Assembly: GCF_000020525.1 (NCBI RefSeq)
Contig: NC_011026.1
Span: 2,028,001-2,092,000 of the forward strand
DNA length: 64,000 nucleotides
Origin: Chloroherpeton thalassium ATCC 35110
Lineage (GTDB): Bacteria; Bacteroidota; Chlorobiia; Chlorobiales; Chloroherpetonaceae
Reading direction: 5' to 3'
Shown: positions 53,328-63,866 of the stretch, one piece after another
Numbering within the stretch: the first letter of the stretch is position 1
Layout: the number at the start of each line of letters is the position of its first letter
The notes under the pieces: generated by a model
What the model was told of the DNA's origin: nothing
Seen by the model: only the letters and a program-made list of their open reading frames with translations
Database searches by the model: none
Program-made: the position numbers and the translations under genes

Positions 53328-55277
53328 ATGGCTTCGAATACAATTGTGGATCGCGTCAAAACGGAGTTGCGGCACTATCCCCCGTTTGATCAGCTTTCCG
53401 AAGAAATGCTGGCAAGCTTGGCGGCTCAAGTAGTTGTTAGGTATTTTGAGGAAGGCGAAATTATTTTTCGCAAGGGCGACGCGCCCAAGCCTTTTGCGTT
53501 CGTTGTCGTCAAAGGATCGGTCAATCTTTACGATACGCTGAACGACGAGGATGTGCTCATCGACATTTGCGACGAAGGTGACATTTTCGGCGTTCGGATG
53601 CTTTTTGCACACGACAATTATTATAGCACGTCGAAAGTTGCCGAAGAATCTTTAATCTACGCCATTCCCGTTGAGCATTTCAAAATGCTGATAGAATCCG
53701 AGCCGAAAATCGCGCTCTTTTTTGCCGCCGAGTTCGCCGCCGGAATGCCCGAGCGCGAAAATAGCCTCGTGCACGCCATCGCCTTGCGCAAGGAATTTGC
53801 GGAATCGCCTTGCAAACCAGTTTTGGTTGAAAACGACACCTTGCAAATTCGTGCGATCAAGAACGTGGTCACTTGCTCGCCTGATATTTCCATTCAAAAA
53901 GCCGCCAAAATCATGGCGGAGCGCAATGTCGGTTCGATTATCATGGTGACGGAAAATCGGTTTCCTATCGGCATTATCACCGACACGGATTTGCGCAAAA
54001 AGGTCGTCGCGGTGGAGGAAAACATCAAAAGCCGTCCGGTTTCGGAAATTATGAGCAGTCCGGTGTTCACAATTTCCGGCGATCAGACCGTTGCGGATAT
54101 GATCATTTTGATGATGAAAACCGGCTTGCGGCATTTTTGCGTCACCGAAGACGGTACGGCGCAAAGTTCCGTTATCGGACTTATTTCCGAGCATGACATC
54201 GTGACGGCGGAGGGAAACAATCCCTCGGTGCTTATCAAGGAAATCATGCAAGCGCAAGAGATCGCCGCGCTGCCTCCCGAACGCGAAAAAGCGGAAAATT
54301 TGCTCGTGAGCTATCTCCAACAAGAGGTTGCGATCCATTTCATTTCTAATGTCGTCACGGAAGTCAACGACGCGATTATCTTAAAAGCCATGTCATTTGC
54401 GCAAGCGTCGCTTGCGGCGGAAGGCTGGAACGCGCCGGAAGTTAAGTTTTGCTGGCTCTCGCTCGGCAGCGAAGGTCGCAAGGAACAACTGCTAAGAACA
54501 GACCAGGATAACGCCATTCTTTACGAAGAGCCTACGCCGGAAGAAGCAGAAGCGGCGAAGGCGTATTTTCTCGCGCTCGGCGAAAAAGTCACGCAAACTT
54601 TAATTGCATGCGGGTTTAAAAAATGTCCGGCTGACGTTATGGCCAGCAACCCGAAGTGGTGCAAACCGCTTTCAGATTGGAAAGAATATTTCCAACATTG
54701 GATTCTTTCGCCCGAGCCGATGGCTCTCATGCACGCCTCCATCTTTTTCGATTTCCGACCGGTTTATGGCGAAGTGCGGCTCGCCGACGAACTCAAACGG
54801 TTCATTTTGGAAAAAGTCGTGGCCGGACGGGGCTTCATTCAATTTTTGGCGAAAAATGCGCTTCAAAATCCGCCGCCGCTCAGCTTTTTCAGAAATTTCA
54901 TTGTGGAACACGGCGGCAAACACGCCAACGAGTTCGACATCAAATCGCGAGCGATGATGCCGCTTTGCGACGCCGCGCGGGTGCTGACCTACGAACTCGG
55001 CATCAAAGATTACCTCAGCACCACCGAACGGTTTGAAAAAATTGCCGAAAAAGAACCGGCGCTCAAAGAACTCGCGCAGGAATCGGCGATGGCTTATGAA
55101 ATCTTGATGCGCATCCGCGCGGCCAACGGCTTGAAAAATCAAAACTCGGGGCGTTATATCAATCCGAACCATCTCAACAAGCTCGAGCGGCAAACCTTGC
55201 GCAACATTTTCAAAACGATTGAGCGGATGCAAAACACGTTCAATCTGCGCTATCAGTTGGATTACATCAGAGGATGA
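53328..55277 (+). CDS. cNMP-binding/CBS/DUF294 nucleotidyltransferase-like protein
   Basis: 649 residues. The cyclic-nucleotide-binding domain (about 15-130) contains FEEGEIIFRKGDAPKPFAFV. A CBS pair (about 175-310) includes AERNVGSIIMVTENRFPIGI. The DUF294 nucleotidyltransferase-like domain starts about 330, with GSEGRKEQLLRTDQDNAI near 380 carrying the GS...DxD catalytic pattern. The C-terminal DUF294 substrate-binding helical domain reaches about 645. Relatives resemble GlnD-type uridylyltransferases and probably sense nucleotides; the target is unknown. Its stop overlaps the start of an exonuclease gene by 4 bp. Confidence 0.9.
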   Translation: MASNTIVDRVKTELRHYPPFDQLSEEMLASLAAQVVVRYFEEGEIIFRKGDAPKPFAFVVVKGSVNLYDTLNDEDVLIDICDEGDIFGVRMLFAHDNYYSTSKVAEESLIYAIPVEHFKMLIESEPKIALFFAAEFAAGMPERENSLVHAIALRKEFAESPCKPVLVENDTLQIRAIKNVVTCSPDISIQKAAKIMAERNVGSIIMVTENRFPIGIITDTDLRKKVVAVEENIKSRPVSEIMSSPVFTISGDQTVADMIILMMKTGLRHFCVTEDGTAQSSVIGLISEHDIVTAEGNNPSVLIKEIMQAQEIAALPPEREKAENLLVSYLQQEVAIHFISNVVTEVNDAIILKAMSFAQASLAAEGWNAPEVKFCWLSLGSEGRKEQLLRTDQDNAILYEEPTPEEAEAAKAYFLALGEKVTQTLIACGFKKCPADVMASNPKWCKPLSDWKEYFQHWILSPEPMALMHASIFFDFRPVYGEVRLADELKRFILEKVVAGRGFIQFLAKNALQNPPPLSFFRNFIVEHGGKHANEFDIKSRAMMPLCDAARVLTYELGIKDYLSTTERFEKIAEKEPALKELAQESAMAYEILMRIRAANGLKNQNSGRYINPNHLNKLERQTLRNIFKTIERMQNTFNLRYQLDYIRG

Positions 55278-55963
55278 TGTTTTTCGCAAAAAATAAAGCG
55301 GAGCGTCGGTGCGACAAAGGCTTGCTCCCCGAAACGGTCTGCCGGTATGTTCGCGCCCATGAGCACCCGCTTGCGAAACGAACGCTGCTGCGAGCCGTGC
55401 GCTTCGTCGTCTTCGACACCGAAACCACCGGCCTTGATGTCAAAAAGGATAAAATCATCTCAATCGGTGCGGTTGCGATTTCGGATTTTGCCATTCAAGT
55501 GGCCGATTCGTTTGAAACGCTGATTCGCCAAGAAGCCTCCGGCGATAAGGAATCCATTCCGGTTCATGGCATCCTGAAAAAAGATTTGGCGATGGCGGCA
55601 ACCGAGCAAGGCGCGTTGGAATCGTTCCTCTCGTACATTGCAGGCAGCGTCCTCGTCGCCCATCACGCCATGTTTGACATTGAAATTTTAAATCAAGCGT
55701 TAGGCCGTTTTTTTGACCTAAAAATATTCAACGCCGTCATCGACACGGCCGATTTTGCCAAGCGCATTGAAAAAGGCCCGTTTTCAAGCCAAGACACCAA
55801 AGCGGGCGATTACTCGTTGGATAAACTTTGCGAGCGCTACCGCATCCCGATCTACGACCGCCACACCGCCCCGGGCGACGCCTTCATCACCGCCCAACTC
55901 TTTCAAATCTTGCTTTACCACGCCGAAAAAAAACGGATTTTGACGCTGGGGGAGATTTTGTAA
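55274..55963 (+). CDS. DnaQ-type 3'-5' exonuclease (DEDDh)
   Basis: 229 residues. The start ATGA overlaps the stop of the DUF294 gene, indicating translational coupling. Exo I is VFDTETTGLD near residue 48, Exo II is VAHHAMFDIEIL near 128, and Exo III-epsilon is HTAPGDA, giving the Hx4D of DEDDh enzymes. The short N-terminal extension (about 1-40) is basic. It could proofread or trim RNA/DNA ends; pairing with CBS-DUF294 proteins recurs in bacteria by my recollection. Confidence 0.9.
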   Translation: MMFFAKNKAERRCDKGLLPETVCRYVRAHEHPLAKRTLLRAVRFVVFDTETTGLDVKKDKIISIGAVAISDFAIQVADSFETLIRQEASGDKESIPVHGILKKDLAMAATEQGALESFLSYIAGSVLVAHHAMFDIEILNQALGRFFDLKIFNAVIDTADFAKRIEKGPFSSQDTKAGDYSLDKLCERYRIPIYDRHTAPGDAFITAQLFQILLYHAEKKRILTLGEIL

Positions 55964-56107
55964 AGCACCGGCATTAAGTTTAACACTCAAATAATTTGCT
56001 TTCATATTTTCACTTGCCTAACTTTCATAAGCGGTCAAAGAATCCTTTTGCCCTCACGGTATTTGGGTATTTCCCCGTTTTTTCATTAACCCTTAATCTA
56101 TAAAGCA

Positions 56108-57373
56108 ATGAAAAGATTATTCTCTCTTTTGGCTATGTTGTTAATCGGCTTTACTCCAACATTCGCACAAACGGCAGTTGCTCCGACTGTTGGAGATGGC
56201 ACGAAAACCAATCCCTATCAAATAGCATCGTTAGAAAATCTATACTGGCTTGCTGACAAAGTGAATAATAGTAAGGAGACTTTCTCCGGAAAATACTTTA
56301 AGCAAACTAAAAATATTAGCGCATTAGAGACGAGTGACTGGTTTGATGGAAATGGATGGCAGCCGATAGGATATTTTAAAAATTCGGATGATAGTGTTTC
56401 CTTCAGTGGAACATACGATGGGGCAGATAAAAAGATAGATGGGCTGTACATAAACCGCCCTAAAAAGTTTTATGTCGGACTTTTTGGCTATACAAAAAAC
56501 GCAAGTATAGCAAATGTAGCTGTAACAAATGTATCTATAACAGGTGGAGGTATCCTCGGGGGACTTGTTGGTTCGAATAGTGAATCACCCATTACAAATA
56601 GTTATGTAACTGGCGTCATATACAGTGATGGTATTATGGGGATGATTGGGGGACTTGTTGGTTCGAATAGCAACTCAACAATCATGGATAGTTATATGAT
56701 TGGGGTTATAAACGGCAATGGTGCTACAAATATCGGGGGATTCATTGGAATGAATAGTAATTCAACTATTAGAAATAGTCGAGCTGCGGGGGCAATAAGT
56801 GGAGACTCGTTTGTCGGTGGGTTCATTGGAATGAACAGTAATTCAACTATTACGAATTGCTGTACAAATGGCGTTACTCATGGTAATGGTTTATTCGTCG
56901 GTGGGCTTGTTGGAATGAACAGTAGTTCAACCATAACAAATAGCTGTGCACGTGTTTCGGTAAATGGTAATGGTTCTACAGGTGGGTTTACAGGCTCAAA
57001 TAGTGATGGCTCAACCATAGCAAATTGCTATGTGATAGGCTCTGTAAATAGTGACAATGGATTTTATTTCGGTGGATTGGCCGGATTGAATACAGACCTC
57101 TCAAGTATAAAAAATTGTTACGCTGTAGCGAAGGTTACAGCAACGTTCTCCTTTGGCGGGCTTGTTGGGGAAAACAATAACAGTACTGTAAGCGCTTCGT
57201 TTTGGGATAAAACTGTTCAGGGCACTGGGAACAAGATTGGTGAAGGGAAAACTAGTATAGAAATGAAACAAAAAAGTACTTATACAGGATGGGATTTCGT
57301 CCGGGGCAAAGATGGGTTCTGGGATATAGATGAAACAAAGCTAAAAAATAATGGCTACCCATATTTGGAATAG
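56108..57373 (+). CDS. GLUG-repeat surface protein
   Basis: 421 residues with a signal peptide (about 1-20, ending TFAQ). An N-terminal region has NPYQIASLENLYWLADKVN, typical of the domain preceding GLUG repeats. Seven or so GLUG-type units follow (for example GGLVGSNSNSTIMDSY and GGFIGMNSNSTI), then a terminal SFWDKTVQGTG and a WDIDETKLKNNGYPYLE ending. The frame continues past the TAG stop toward a type IX sorting domain at 57476-57784 in the same frame, so the full-length ancestor was probably a T9SS cargo. AT-rich. Confidence 0.85.
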   Translation: MKRLFSLLAMLLIGFTPTFAQTAVAPTVGDGTKTNPYQIASLENLYWLADKVNNSKETFSGKYFKQTKNISALETSDWFDGNGWQPIGYFKNSDDSVSFSGTYDGADKKIDGLYINRPKKFYVGLFGYTKNASIANVAVTNVSITGGGILGGLVGSNSESPITNSYVTGVIYSDGIMGMIGGLVGSNSNSTIMDSYMIGVINGNGATNIGGFIGMNSNSTIRNSRAAGAISGDSFVGGFIGMNSNSTITNCCTNGVTHGNGLFVGGLVGMNSSSTITNSCARVSVNGNGSTGGFTGSNSDGSTIANCYVIGSVNSDNGFYFGGLAGLNTDLSSIKNCYAVAKVTATFSFGGLVGENNNSTVSASFWDKTVQGTGNKIGEGKTSIEMKQKSTYTGWDFVRGKDGFWDIDETKLKNNGYPYLE

Positions 57374-57475
57374 GCAAAAGGGAAAGTGTGTTTGGGGGTG
57401 CAGAGGCCAACAACCTTGTTAATGTTGACTTTTACAGGGCAGTGCTATAAACAGACTCCGACAATTACCGTTTAG

Positions 57476-57784
57476 GTTAGAATTCTCGTCGTTGATGAGA
57501 AAAATGATCGTCAGGAATTCAAAGAATACGCCTTGTCGCAAAATTACCCGAGCCCATTCAACCCATCAACCACGATTGCTTTTAGCTTGAAGCAAGCTGG
57601 AAAAGTCACGTTCCGCGTGTTTGATATGCTGGGTCGTGTGGTTCATCAAGAAATCTTCAACGGGAAATCAGGCGAAAACGCGCCGATTTCCTTTGATGGA
57701 AAAAGGTTGATGAGCGGCGTGTATTTCTACCAAATCAACGCTAATGGATTTTCTTCAACCAAAAAAATGATGCTGTTGAAGTAA
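57476..57784 (+). pseudogene. Detached type IX secretion C-terminal sorting domain
   Basis: An open stretch coding for a typical Por-type sorting domain: YALSQNYPSPFNPSTTIAFS, then FDMLGRVVHQE and MSGVYFYQINANG. It has no ATG or GTG in frame (only TTG 57533, inside the domain) and no signal peptide, so on its own it makes no functional secreted protein. It is in the same frame as the GLUG gene, separated by TAG at 57371 and TAG at 57473. I read it as the original C-terminus cut off by stop codons, or a relic of another cargo gene. A terminator follows at 57811. Confidence 0.6.
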
Positions 57785-57810
57785 AAAATCGGTTCGCAAT
57801 TTCAATAGAA

Positions 57811-57839
57811 AAAAAGGGGCGGAAAAAGCCCCTTTTTTG
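57811..57839 (+). terminator. Rho-independent terminator
   Basis: Stem AAAAAGGGGC/GCCCCTTTTT with loop GGAAAAA and a T-run, 26 bp after the sorting-domain stop. Confidence 0.93.
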
Positions 57840-58329
57840 TCTGTCAGATTTGAAAAATAGGCAAGTGTCGCCATAGATTTTTTTCGTCAAAACTTTTTGA
57901 CAATGTGTTTGACATATTGAACGAGAATGAGTAATATTGGGGCAATTTGTTAGAGGGTGATTTCCACTTCGAGCTTTCCCTAAGTTTTTAAACTATAGGT
58001 TTGTTTTCGTTTTTCTCTCCTTTTGTTCTTAGTGTGGTGCTTTTATGATAATAAAAATGCAGGTGAGTGGCATTTGTGAAATGAAGATTTGAAATGGTAA
58101 GCCAGAAAGTACATGAAGTCGGAAATTATCGTTTTGTTAGGTTCATCAAACGAACATTTTTTGTTCCTTTTCATTCATTAAGTTCTTTGTTAAGCGTCTT
58201 TTCATCAAACGAAGCAAATTCATTAAAGTTGCTATCCATTTTAAAGTTTTGGCGGTTTTGTTCTGAAAAGCGTTACAACATTAGCGTTTACAACTATGAC
58301 AAAGAAAGCAATTTAAACGAGGCGTTTCT
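57840..58329. other. Upstream region of the rnf cluster
   Basis: 490 bp, AT-rich, expected to contain the rnf promoter. A 79-codon open frame (58094-58333) ends in an ATGA overlap with rnfC, but its sequence has no recognisable domain, so I do not call it a gene. CGAGGCG just before 58330 may serve as the rnfC ribosome-binding site. Confidence 0.5.
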
Positions 58330-59655
58330 ATGAAAACTTTTAAGATTGGAGGAATTCATCCGCCCGAAAATAAACTGACTGAAGGCAATTCAATTGAAGT
58401 ACTTCCCATCCCAAGTGAATTAGCGATCCCACTTCTTCAGCACCTTGGAAAACCGGCCAAACCGGTTGTTAAAGCGGGCCAGCGCGTCAAAAAAGGCGAA
58501 TTAATCGGCGAAGCTGACGGTTTTATTTCTGCCAATGTTCACGCTACCACAAGCGGCACTATCAAAGCCATCAAGTCACATCCACATCCTGGCGGTCAAT
58601 ATGCACCCACGGTTTTTCTTGAATCTGATGGCCAAGACGAATGGCTTGACGGATGCAATACCGAGCCGCAAGATTGGCAATCGTTTTCCAAAGAAGATAT
58701 TTTAAACCGCATTAAAGCCGCTGGCGTGGTGGGAATGGGCGGCGCTGGATTTCCAACAAATGTAAAACTTGCTCCGCCAAAAGATAAAGTCATCGACACG
58801 GTGATTTTAAATGGCGCTGAGTGCGAGCCTTTTCTGACTTCGGATCATCGCTTGATGGTTGAAGAACCTGAAGGTATTATTGAAGGACTCAAAATCATCA
58901 CATCTCTTTTTAGCACGCCGGTGAAAGCTTACGTGGGGGTAGAAGCCAATAAAAAGGATGCGATCGAGGCGTTAGCCAAATATGCGTCTTCTTACAACTT
59001 TGAGGTTGTTCAACTTGAGACGAAGTATCCGCAAGGTGCAGAAAAACAGCTCATCAATTCCATCACAGGGCGAAAAATTCAAGAAGGCGAGTTGCCATTT
59101 GATAAAGGCTGCATCGTCAATAACGTGGGAACCGCTTTTGCCGTTTATGAAGCGGTTTGCAAAAATAAACCTTTGATTGAACGTGTGGTGACGGTTTCAG
59201 GGATTGAAATTCAAGCCAAAAAGAACTTGAAAGTAATCATCGGCACGATGTTTTCCGACATTATCAGCGCCTGTGGAAACATTCCCGGCACGGTCAATCA
59301 GGTGATTTCTGGCGGCCCCATGATGGGAAAAGCCCAATACTCCTTTGAAGCTTCCATTATTAAGACATCTTCCGGCATTTTGTTTATCAATAACGAAGGA
59401 CTCGACACCTCGCGCGAACGAACCTGTATTCGCTGTGGAAAGTGCGTTGAAGCCTGTCCGCAAGAGTTGCAACCTTGGTTATTTACGAATTTAGCCCAGA
59501 GGCGCGAGTTTGATGAACTCCCTGCTTATGGGCTTTTTAATTGTACGGAATGCGGAAGTTGCACTTATGTCTGCCCGTCTAAACGAGAAATCGTGCACTG
59601 GATTAAATACTCCAAAGCCATAGTCAATAATAGGAAAAAACGAAAATCTGCTTAA
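58330..59655 (+). CDS. rnfC: Rnf complex subunit RnfC
   Basis: 441 residues. A barrel-sandwich N-terminus is followed by the NADH/FMN-binding region with [15 protein letters not shown] near 137 and [17 protein letters not shown] near 160, and an SLBB-like section. Two [4Fe-4S] motifs follow: [12 protein letters not shown] near 365 and [13 protein letters not shown] near 405. RnfC is the cytoplasmic NAD(H)-facing subunit of the ion-pumping ferredoxin:NAD+ oxidoreductase. It is the first gene of rnfCDGEA; rnfB lies at the far end. Confidence 0.96.
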   Translation: MKTFKIGGIHPPENKLTEGNSIEVLPIPSELAIPLLQHLGKPAKPVVKAGQRVKKGELIGEADGFISANVHATTSGTIKAIKSHPHPGGQYAPTVFLESDGQDEWLDGCNTEPQDWQSFSKEDILNRIKAAGVVGMGGAGFPTNVKLAPPKDKVIDTVILNGAECEPFLTSDHRLMVEEPEGIIEGLKIITSLFSTPVKAYVGVEANKKDAIEALAKYASSYNFEVVQLETKYPQGAEKQLINSITGRKIQEGELPFDKGCIVNNVGTAFAVYEAVCKNKPLIERVVTVSGIEIQAKKNLKVIIGTMFSDIISACGNIPGTVNQVISGGPMMGKAQYSFEASIIKTSSGILFINNEGLDTSRERTCIRCGKCVEACPQELQPWLFTNLAQRREFDELPAYGLFNCTECGSCTYVCPSKREIVHWIKYSKAIVNNRKKRKSA

Positions 59656-59676
59656 TGTTTTGGGTTTAAATAACTT

Positions 59677-60648
59677 ATGCAAACAGTCACTTTAAAAGTT
59701 TCATACGCACCTTTTGTTCGTTCCAGTGATTCCATAGAAAAAGTCATGTACAACGTTGCCATTGCACTGGCGCCGGCGACTGTGCTTTCGATTTATTTCT
59801 TTGGATGGCGAGCATTGGTTTTGACGATTCTCTCCGTTGTGAGCTGTATCGGTTTTGAATGGGCGGTTGATAAAATTCGGGGGCGTGAGCAAACAGCTGC
59901 TTTAGACGGCAGCGCGTTTGTGACGGGATTGCTTCTCGCGCTCAATGTTCCTTCCAGCCTACCCTATTGGATGCTAATCATCGGAGCGTTTGTCGCTATT
60001 GTCATTTCAAAACATCTCTTCGGCGGATTGGGATATAATATTTTCAATCCGGCGCTTGTTGCCCGCGTTTTTCTCTTGATTTCATTTCCTGTCGCCATGA
60101 CCAACTGGCCAGTTCCGTTTGGCGTGGATATGGAAACCGCTGCTTCGCCGCTCGGCGTGCTAAAAACAGATGGCGTTGCTGCTATTCAAGATATTAGCTT
60201 GTGGCACATGTCCTTTGGGCAAATTGGCGGAAGCATCGGCGAAACTTCTGCGATTGCCCTTGTTTTGGGCGCGCTTTGGTTGCTGTTTAATCGCTACATC
60301 ACGCTCACCATTCCGCTCTCGTTTATTTTAACTACATTTGGTTTCACCGGCATTTTTTACCTTCTCGACCCGCTGCACTACGCTTCACCTATTTTTCATG
60401 TGTTAACCGGCGGGTTGCTACTTGGCGCATTTTTCATGGCGACAGACATGGTCACCAGCCCAATTGCTTTGCGAGGCCAGCTTCTTTTTGGCTTCGGTTG
60501 CGGGCTTTTAACCGCAATCATCCGGTTGTGGGGCGGCTATCCTGAGGGCGTTTCATTCGCAATTTTGATTATGAACGCACTCGTCCCGCTGATCGATTCT
60601 TGGGATTTGTCGGATAAAAAGCAAAAAGCGAAAGAGGAGGCAAAGTAG
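59677..60648 (+). CDS. rnfD: Rnf complex subunit RnfD
   Basis: 323 residues with about nine membrane helices. RnfD covalently carries FMN on a threonine; the candidate here is in [14 protein letters not shown] near residue 260. The motif [20 protein letters not shown] near 108 is typical of RnfD/NqrB. It lies 21 bp after rnfC and 1 bp before rnfG. Confidence 0.95.
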   Translation: MQTVTLKVSYAPFVRSSDSIEKVMYNVAIALAPATVLSIYFFGWRALVLTILSVVSCIGFEWAVDKIRGREQTAALDGSAFVTGLLLALNVPSSLPYWMLIIGAFVAIVISKHLFGGLGYNIFNPALVARVFLLISFPVAMTNWPVPFGVDMETAASPLGVLKTDGVAAIQDISLWHMSFGQIGGSIGETSAIALVLGALWLLFNRYITLTIPLSFILTTFGFTGIFYLLDPLHYASPIFHVLTGGLLLGAFFMATDMVTSPIALRGQLLFGFGCGLLTAIIRLWGGYPEGVSFAILIMNALVPLIDSWDLSDKKQKAKEEAK

Positions 60649-60649
60649 C

Positions 60650-61195
60650 ATGAAACCGGTTATTACTTTAACGCTTGTTGGGATTATTAGCGCGGCGCTG
60701 CTTGCTATGGTCAGCGACATGACGCGCGAGCCCATCGCGGCAGCCAAAGCCAAAATGAAGCGCGAAGCCATTGAAGATATTTTTCCCTTCAAAATCGATA
60801 GTCTGAAAACGCTAAAAACCGAAAGCGGCACGTTCTACGAAGCCATTGGCGCTTCGGGCGAATTGAAAGGCGTGGCCGTTGAAGCCGCTACGGAAAAAGG
60901 CTATTCGGGAAAAATTGAAATTTTGCTCGGTGTTTCGACTGCCGCTAAAATCTACGGCTATAAAGTGCTCTCGCACGCTGAAACGCCTGGCTTAGGCGAC
61001 AAAATCACCAAGCCGAGATTTAAAGAGCAATTCAGAAACAAAGATTTGAATTCCGGGATTTGGAAAGTGAAGAAAGATGGCGGATTTGTTGACGAGCTCA
61101 CCGCTGCCACGATTTCTTCACGCGCTATCACCGACGCGGTGCATAACGGCCTGGAAATGATTTCAAAACAATATCCAAATTTGTCGAACCAATGA
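60650..61195 (+). CDS. rnfG: Rnf complex subunit RnfG
   Basis: 181 residues with one N-terminal membrane anchor (about 3-22) and a periplasmic FMN-binding domain. The flavinylation site is read as [17 protein letters not shown] near 146-162, where the threonine of TAAT corresponds to the FMN-bearing threonine of the usual S/T-G-A-T motif. ApbE, encoded three genes downstream, would attach the FMN. The stop overlaps the rnfE start by 4 bp. Confidence 0.94.
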   Translation: MKPVITLTLVGIISAALLAMVSDMTREPIAAAKAKMKREAIEDIFPFKIDSLKTLKTESGTFYEAIGASGELKGVAVEAATEKGYSGKIEILLGVSTAAKIYGYKVLSHAETPGLGDKITKPRFKEQFRNKDLNSGIWKVKKDGGFVDELTAATISSRAITDAVHNGLEMISKQYPNLSNQ

Positions 61196-61791
61196 ACGAA
61201 GCTTTCAACGTCTTTTGGAGAGGCATTTTAAAAGAAAATCCTGTCTTGAAAATGCTTCTCGGGTTGTGTCCTGTCTTAGCGGTCACAACCACAGCCATCA
61301 ACGGATTGGGAATGGGACTGGCTACTTTGTTTGTCCTTTTGGGATCAAATATTGCAGTTTCGCTTTTCTCGAAAATTATTCCAAGCACTGTTCGCATTCC
61401 GGCCTACATTGTCATTATTGCGACGTTTGTAACCATCGTCGATTTACTCATCAAAGCTTACTCGCCTGAGCTCAATCAATCACTGGGACTTTTCATTCCG
61501 CTGATTGTGGTCAACTGCATCATTTTGGGACGCGCGGAAGCCTTTGCCAGTCGCAATGGCGTGGTGCATTCTATTTTGGATGCGTTTGGCATGGGGCTGG
61601 GTTTTACCTTCGCGCTGCTGCTTTTAGCAACGGTTCGCGAAGTGCTCGGTGCGGGCACGCTGTTTAATATTCCATTGGCAGGTGATGAACCAACACCGCT
61701 GCTTGTTTTTGCGTTGCCTCCCGGTGCGTTTGCGGGCTTAGGGCTCATCATTGCAGGGATGAACGCATTAGAGAAAAGAAAGGCGGCTTAA
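61192..61791 (+). CDS. rnfE: Rnf complex subunit RnfE
   Basis: 199 residues, six membrane helices. The RnfE/NqrD pattern is clear in [20 protein letters not shown] near residue 20 and [20 protein letters not shown] near 103. With RnfA it forms the inverted-repeat core that holds a membrane [2Fe-2S] cluster; one cysteine (in GLCP) and one in VNCI are the likely ligands. It starts within an ATGA overlap with rnfG. Confidence 0.95.
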   Translation: MNEAFNVFWRGILKENPVLKMLLGLCPVLAVTTTAINGLGMGLATLFVLLGSNIAVSLFSKIIPSTVRIPAYIVIIATFVTIVDLLIKAYSPELNQSLGLFIPLIVVNCIILGRAEAFASRNGVVHSILDAFGMGLGFTFALLLLATVREVLGAGTLFNIPLAGDEPTPLLVFALPPGAFAGLGLIIAGMNALEKRKAA

Positions 61792-61794
61792 CAA

Positions 61795-62373
61795 ATGAAA
61801 GAAATCTTAATTGTTATCGTCAGCGCGATTTTTGTCAATAACGTCGTTTTTGCGCGTTTTCTTGGCATTTGTCCTTATATCGGCGTTTCTCGCAAGTTAG
61901 ATACGGCGCTCGGCATGGGCTTTGCCGTCACGTTTGTGATGACGCTCGCCACCGCCATTTCTTATGTCCTTTATAACGGCATTCTTGTTCCGTTCGGCAT
62001 CGAGTACATGCAAACGGTCATGTTCATTTTGGTGATCGCATCGCTGGTGCAAATTGTGGAAATCGTGTTGAAAAAAGTGAGCAAGGCGCTGTATAGCTCG
62101 CTTGGTATTTTTTTGCCGCTGATTACCACGAACTGCGCAATTCTCGGTGTGGCCATCTTGGGAAACCAGCAAGACTATTCGTTTTTCATGGCGGTAATTT
62201 TCGCATTTTTCTCGGCCATCGGCTTCATTTTGGCCATCGTGATTTTTGCGGGCATTCGTGAAAAAATTGACACGGCTGATGTGCCTGAGCCATTCAAAAA
62301 CGTGCCGATTAGCTTTATTTCGGCAGCGATTTTGGCGATGGCTTTTATGGGCTTTTCTGGCCTTGTAAAGTAA
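61795..62373 (+). CDS. rnfA: Rnf complex subunit RnfA
   Basis: 192 residues, six membrane helices. [20 protein letters not shown] near residue 13 and [12 protein letters not shown] near 106 carry the cysteines expected to bind the RnfA/E [2Fe-2S] cluster. It begins 3 bp after rnfE. Homologous to RnfE in opposite topology. Confidence 0.95.
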   Translation: MKEILIVIVSAIFVNNVVFARFLGICPYIGVSRKLDTALGMGFAVTFVMTLATAISYVLYNGILVPFGIEYMQTVMFILVIASLVQIVEIVLKKVSKALYSSLGIFLPLITTNCAILGVAILGNQQDYSFFMAVIFAFFSAIGFILAIVIFAGIREKIDTADVPEPFKNVPISFISAAILAMAFMGFSGLVK

Positions 62374-62380
62374 CGCGCCA

Positions 62381-63400
62381 ATGAATCGGAAACTCATTTT
62401 CATAGCCACGTTTCTTCCGGTGCTCCTGCTGGTTTTTTCTTGCTCATCGGAAACGTACAAGATGTATGAGCAAGAAAAAATTTTGATGGGAACGCTCTTC
62501 AAAATCAAAGCTTATTACAACACGAAGGATTTTTCACGTGCGCAATTGGATTCCATCGCAGCGCTTTCTTTTGCCGAAGTCGATCGGCTGGAGCAAGATA
62601 TGAGCGAATGGAAACCTGAGAGCCCGATTTCTATGGCAGCGACATTTTCCGGAGAAAAGCCGGTGAAAATCACACCGGAAATTCGGGAGGTTGTTGACAT
62701 GGCGTTGGCGATTTCCGAAAGAACGAGCGGCGCGTTTGACATTAGCTTCAAGCCGCTTGGCCAACTTTGGAATGTGAAGCAGCGAACCGTTCCACCGACA
62801 AAAGCCGAAATCGATAGCGCGGCAAAGCTCGTGAATTTCAAAAATATTGTATTGCAACCCGATAGCTTGACGCTTTTTTTGAAGCAAAAAGGAATGCGTA
62901 TCGGTTTGGGCGGCATCGCCAAAGGCTACGCAGCGAAAAAAGCGGGTGAAGTGCTTGAAAACGCGGGCATCGAAAATTACATCCTAAATGCAGGTGGCGA
63001 TTTGTACTTTTCCGGCTCAAAAAACGGCACGCTTTGGACTTCCGGTATTAAAGATCCAGATGGAGAATCAGCGCCCGTAATGACGTTCGAAATTCGCAAA
63101 AAATTGGGCATTGCAACAAGCGGCGATTATGAGAATTTCTTCATGTATCAGGGGGAAAAATACCATCACATTATTGATTTAAGAACCGGATTTCCGGCGA
63201 AAGGATTGAAAAGTGTAACGGTGTTTTCCGAAGACCCAACGCTGGCGGATGCCTATGCCACCGCATTTTTTATTCTTGGTTATAAGCCGGCTTTGCAAAT
63301 CGTGAAGCAATTGCCAGGCCTTGCTTTTGTGATGATTGACACTGAAAATCAGATTCTAAAAAGTCCAAATGTGGCTGAGTTTATTTCGGAGTTTGAGTAA
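62381..63400 (+). CDS. apbE: FAD:protein FMN transferase ApbE, lipoprotein
   Basis: 339 residues with a lipoprotein signal and lipobox LVFSC (about 17-21). The ApbE fold is recognised by LEQDMSEWKPESPI near 70, the conserved GGIAKGYAAKKAGEVL near 180 and NAGGDLYFSG near 205, and by the metal-binding ATSGDYENFF near 244. It attaches FMN to RnfG and RnfD outside the cytoplasm. Its place directly after rnfA (8 bp) supports that role. Confidence 0.95.
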   Translation: MNRKLIFIATFLPVLLLVFSCSSETYKMYEQEKILMGTLFKIKAYYNTKDFSRAQLDSIAALSFAEVDRLEQDMSEWKPESPISMAATFSGEKPVKITPEIREVVDMALAISERTSGAFDISFKPLGQLWNVKQRTVPPTKAEIDSAAKLVNFKNIVLQPDSLTLFLKQKGMRIGLGGIAKGYAAKKAGEVLENAGIENYILNAGGDLYFSGSKNGTLWTSGIKDPDGESAPVMTFEIRKKLGIATSGDYENFFMYQGEKYHHIIDLRTGFPAKGLKSVTVFSEDPTLADAYATAFFILGYKPALQIVKQLPGLAFVMIDTENQILKSPNVAEFISEFE

Positions 63401-63465
63401 AGTGGTTGATGGATGAAACAATGAGAAGGGAGGATTTTTAACTAAAACGAAATGAGGTGAATGTT

Positions 63466-63864
63466 ATGAAAGGAAGAGTTTTAAAAGTTATTGATGACAA
63501 GGTGGAGCTACGGCTCTTTTGCGATGCCAAAAAAGCATCGATGGACGGGCACTGCGGGGCTTGCCAAGCGCTTAAAACGGAAAATAACAATTCCGATATC
63601 ATTATTGCGCAGAACACCATTAATGCCAAAATCGGCGACGAAGTGGAGTTGGGCTTAAAAGAACATGCCGAGCTAAAGTCCGCTACGATTCTTTTGATGG
63701 TGCCGCTGGCGATTTTTATTGTTGCGTTAGGCGTGGCCAACGGGCTTCATCTATCGGTATGGGCGTCTGTATTGATAGGGGTTTTGACTTTGGGAATTAC
63801 CTACGCAAGTGTTAAACTCATTTATAAAAATAAAACTTATTATTACTTATTGGGAGGGAAATAG
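63466..63864 (+). CDS. rseC: RseC/SoxR-reducing-system family protein
   Basis: 132 residues from ATG 63466, six bases after GAGGTG; an upstream in-frame GTG (63457) is less well placed. The N-terminal soluble part has [18 protein letters not shown] near 19, the RseC cysteine pattern, and two membrane helices follow (about 70-115). RseC-family proteins accompany rnf clusters and may help assemble or tune the complex. It lies between apbE and rnfB. Confidence 0.88.
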   Translation: MKGRVLKVIDDKVELRLFCDAKKASMDGHCGACQALKTENNNSDIIIAQNTINAKIGDEVELGLKEHAELKSATILLMVPLAIFIVALGVANGLHLSVWASVLIGVLTLGITYASVKLIYKNKTYYYLLGGK

Positions 63865-63866
63865 CT

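Noticed and set aside
58094-58333. 79-codon frame overlapping the rnfC start by ATGA
   Set aside because: No recognisable domain, low-complexity Phe/Ser content typical of AT-rich non-coding DNA, and the overlap can occur by chance.
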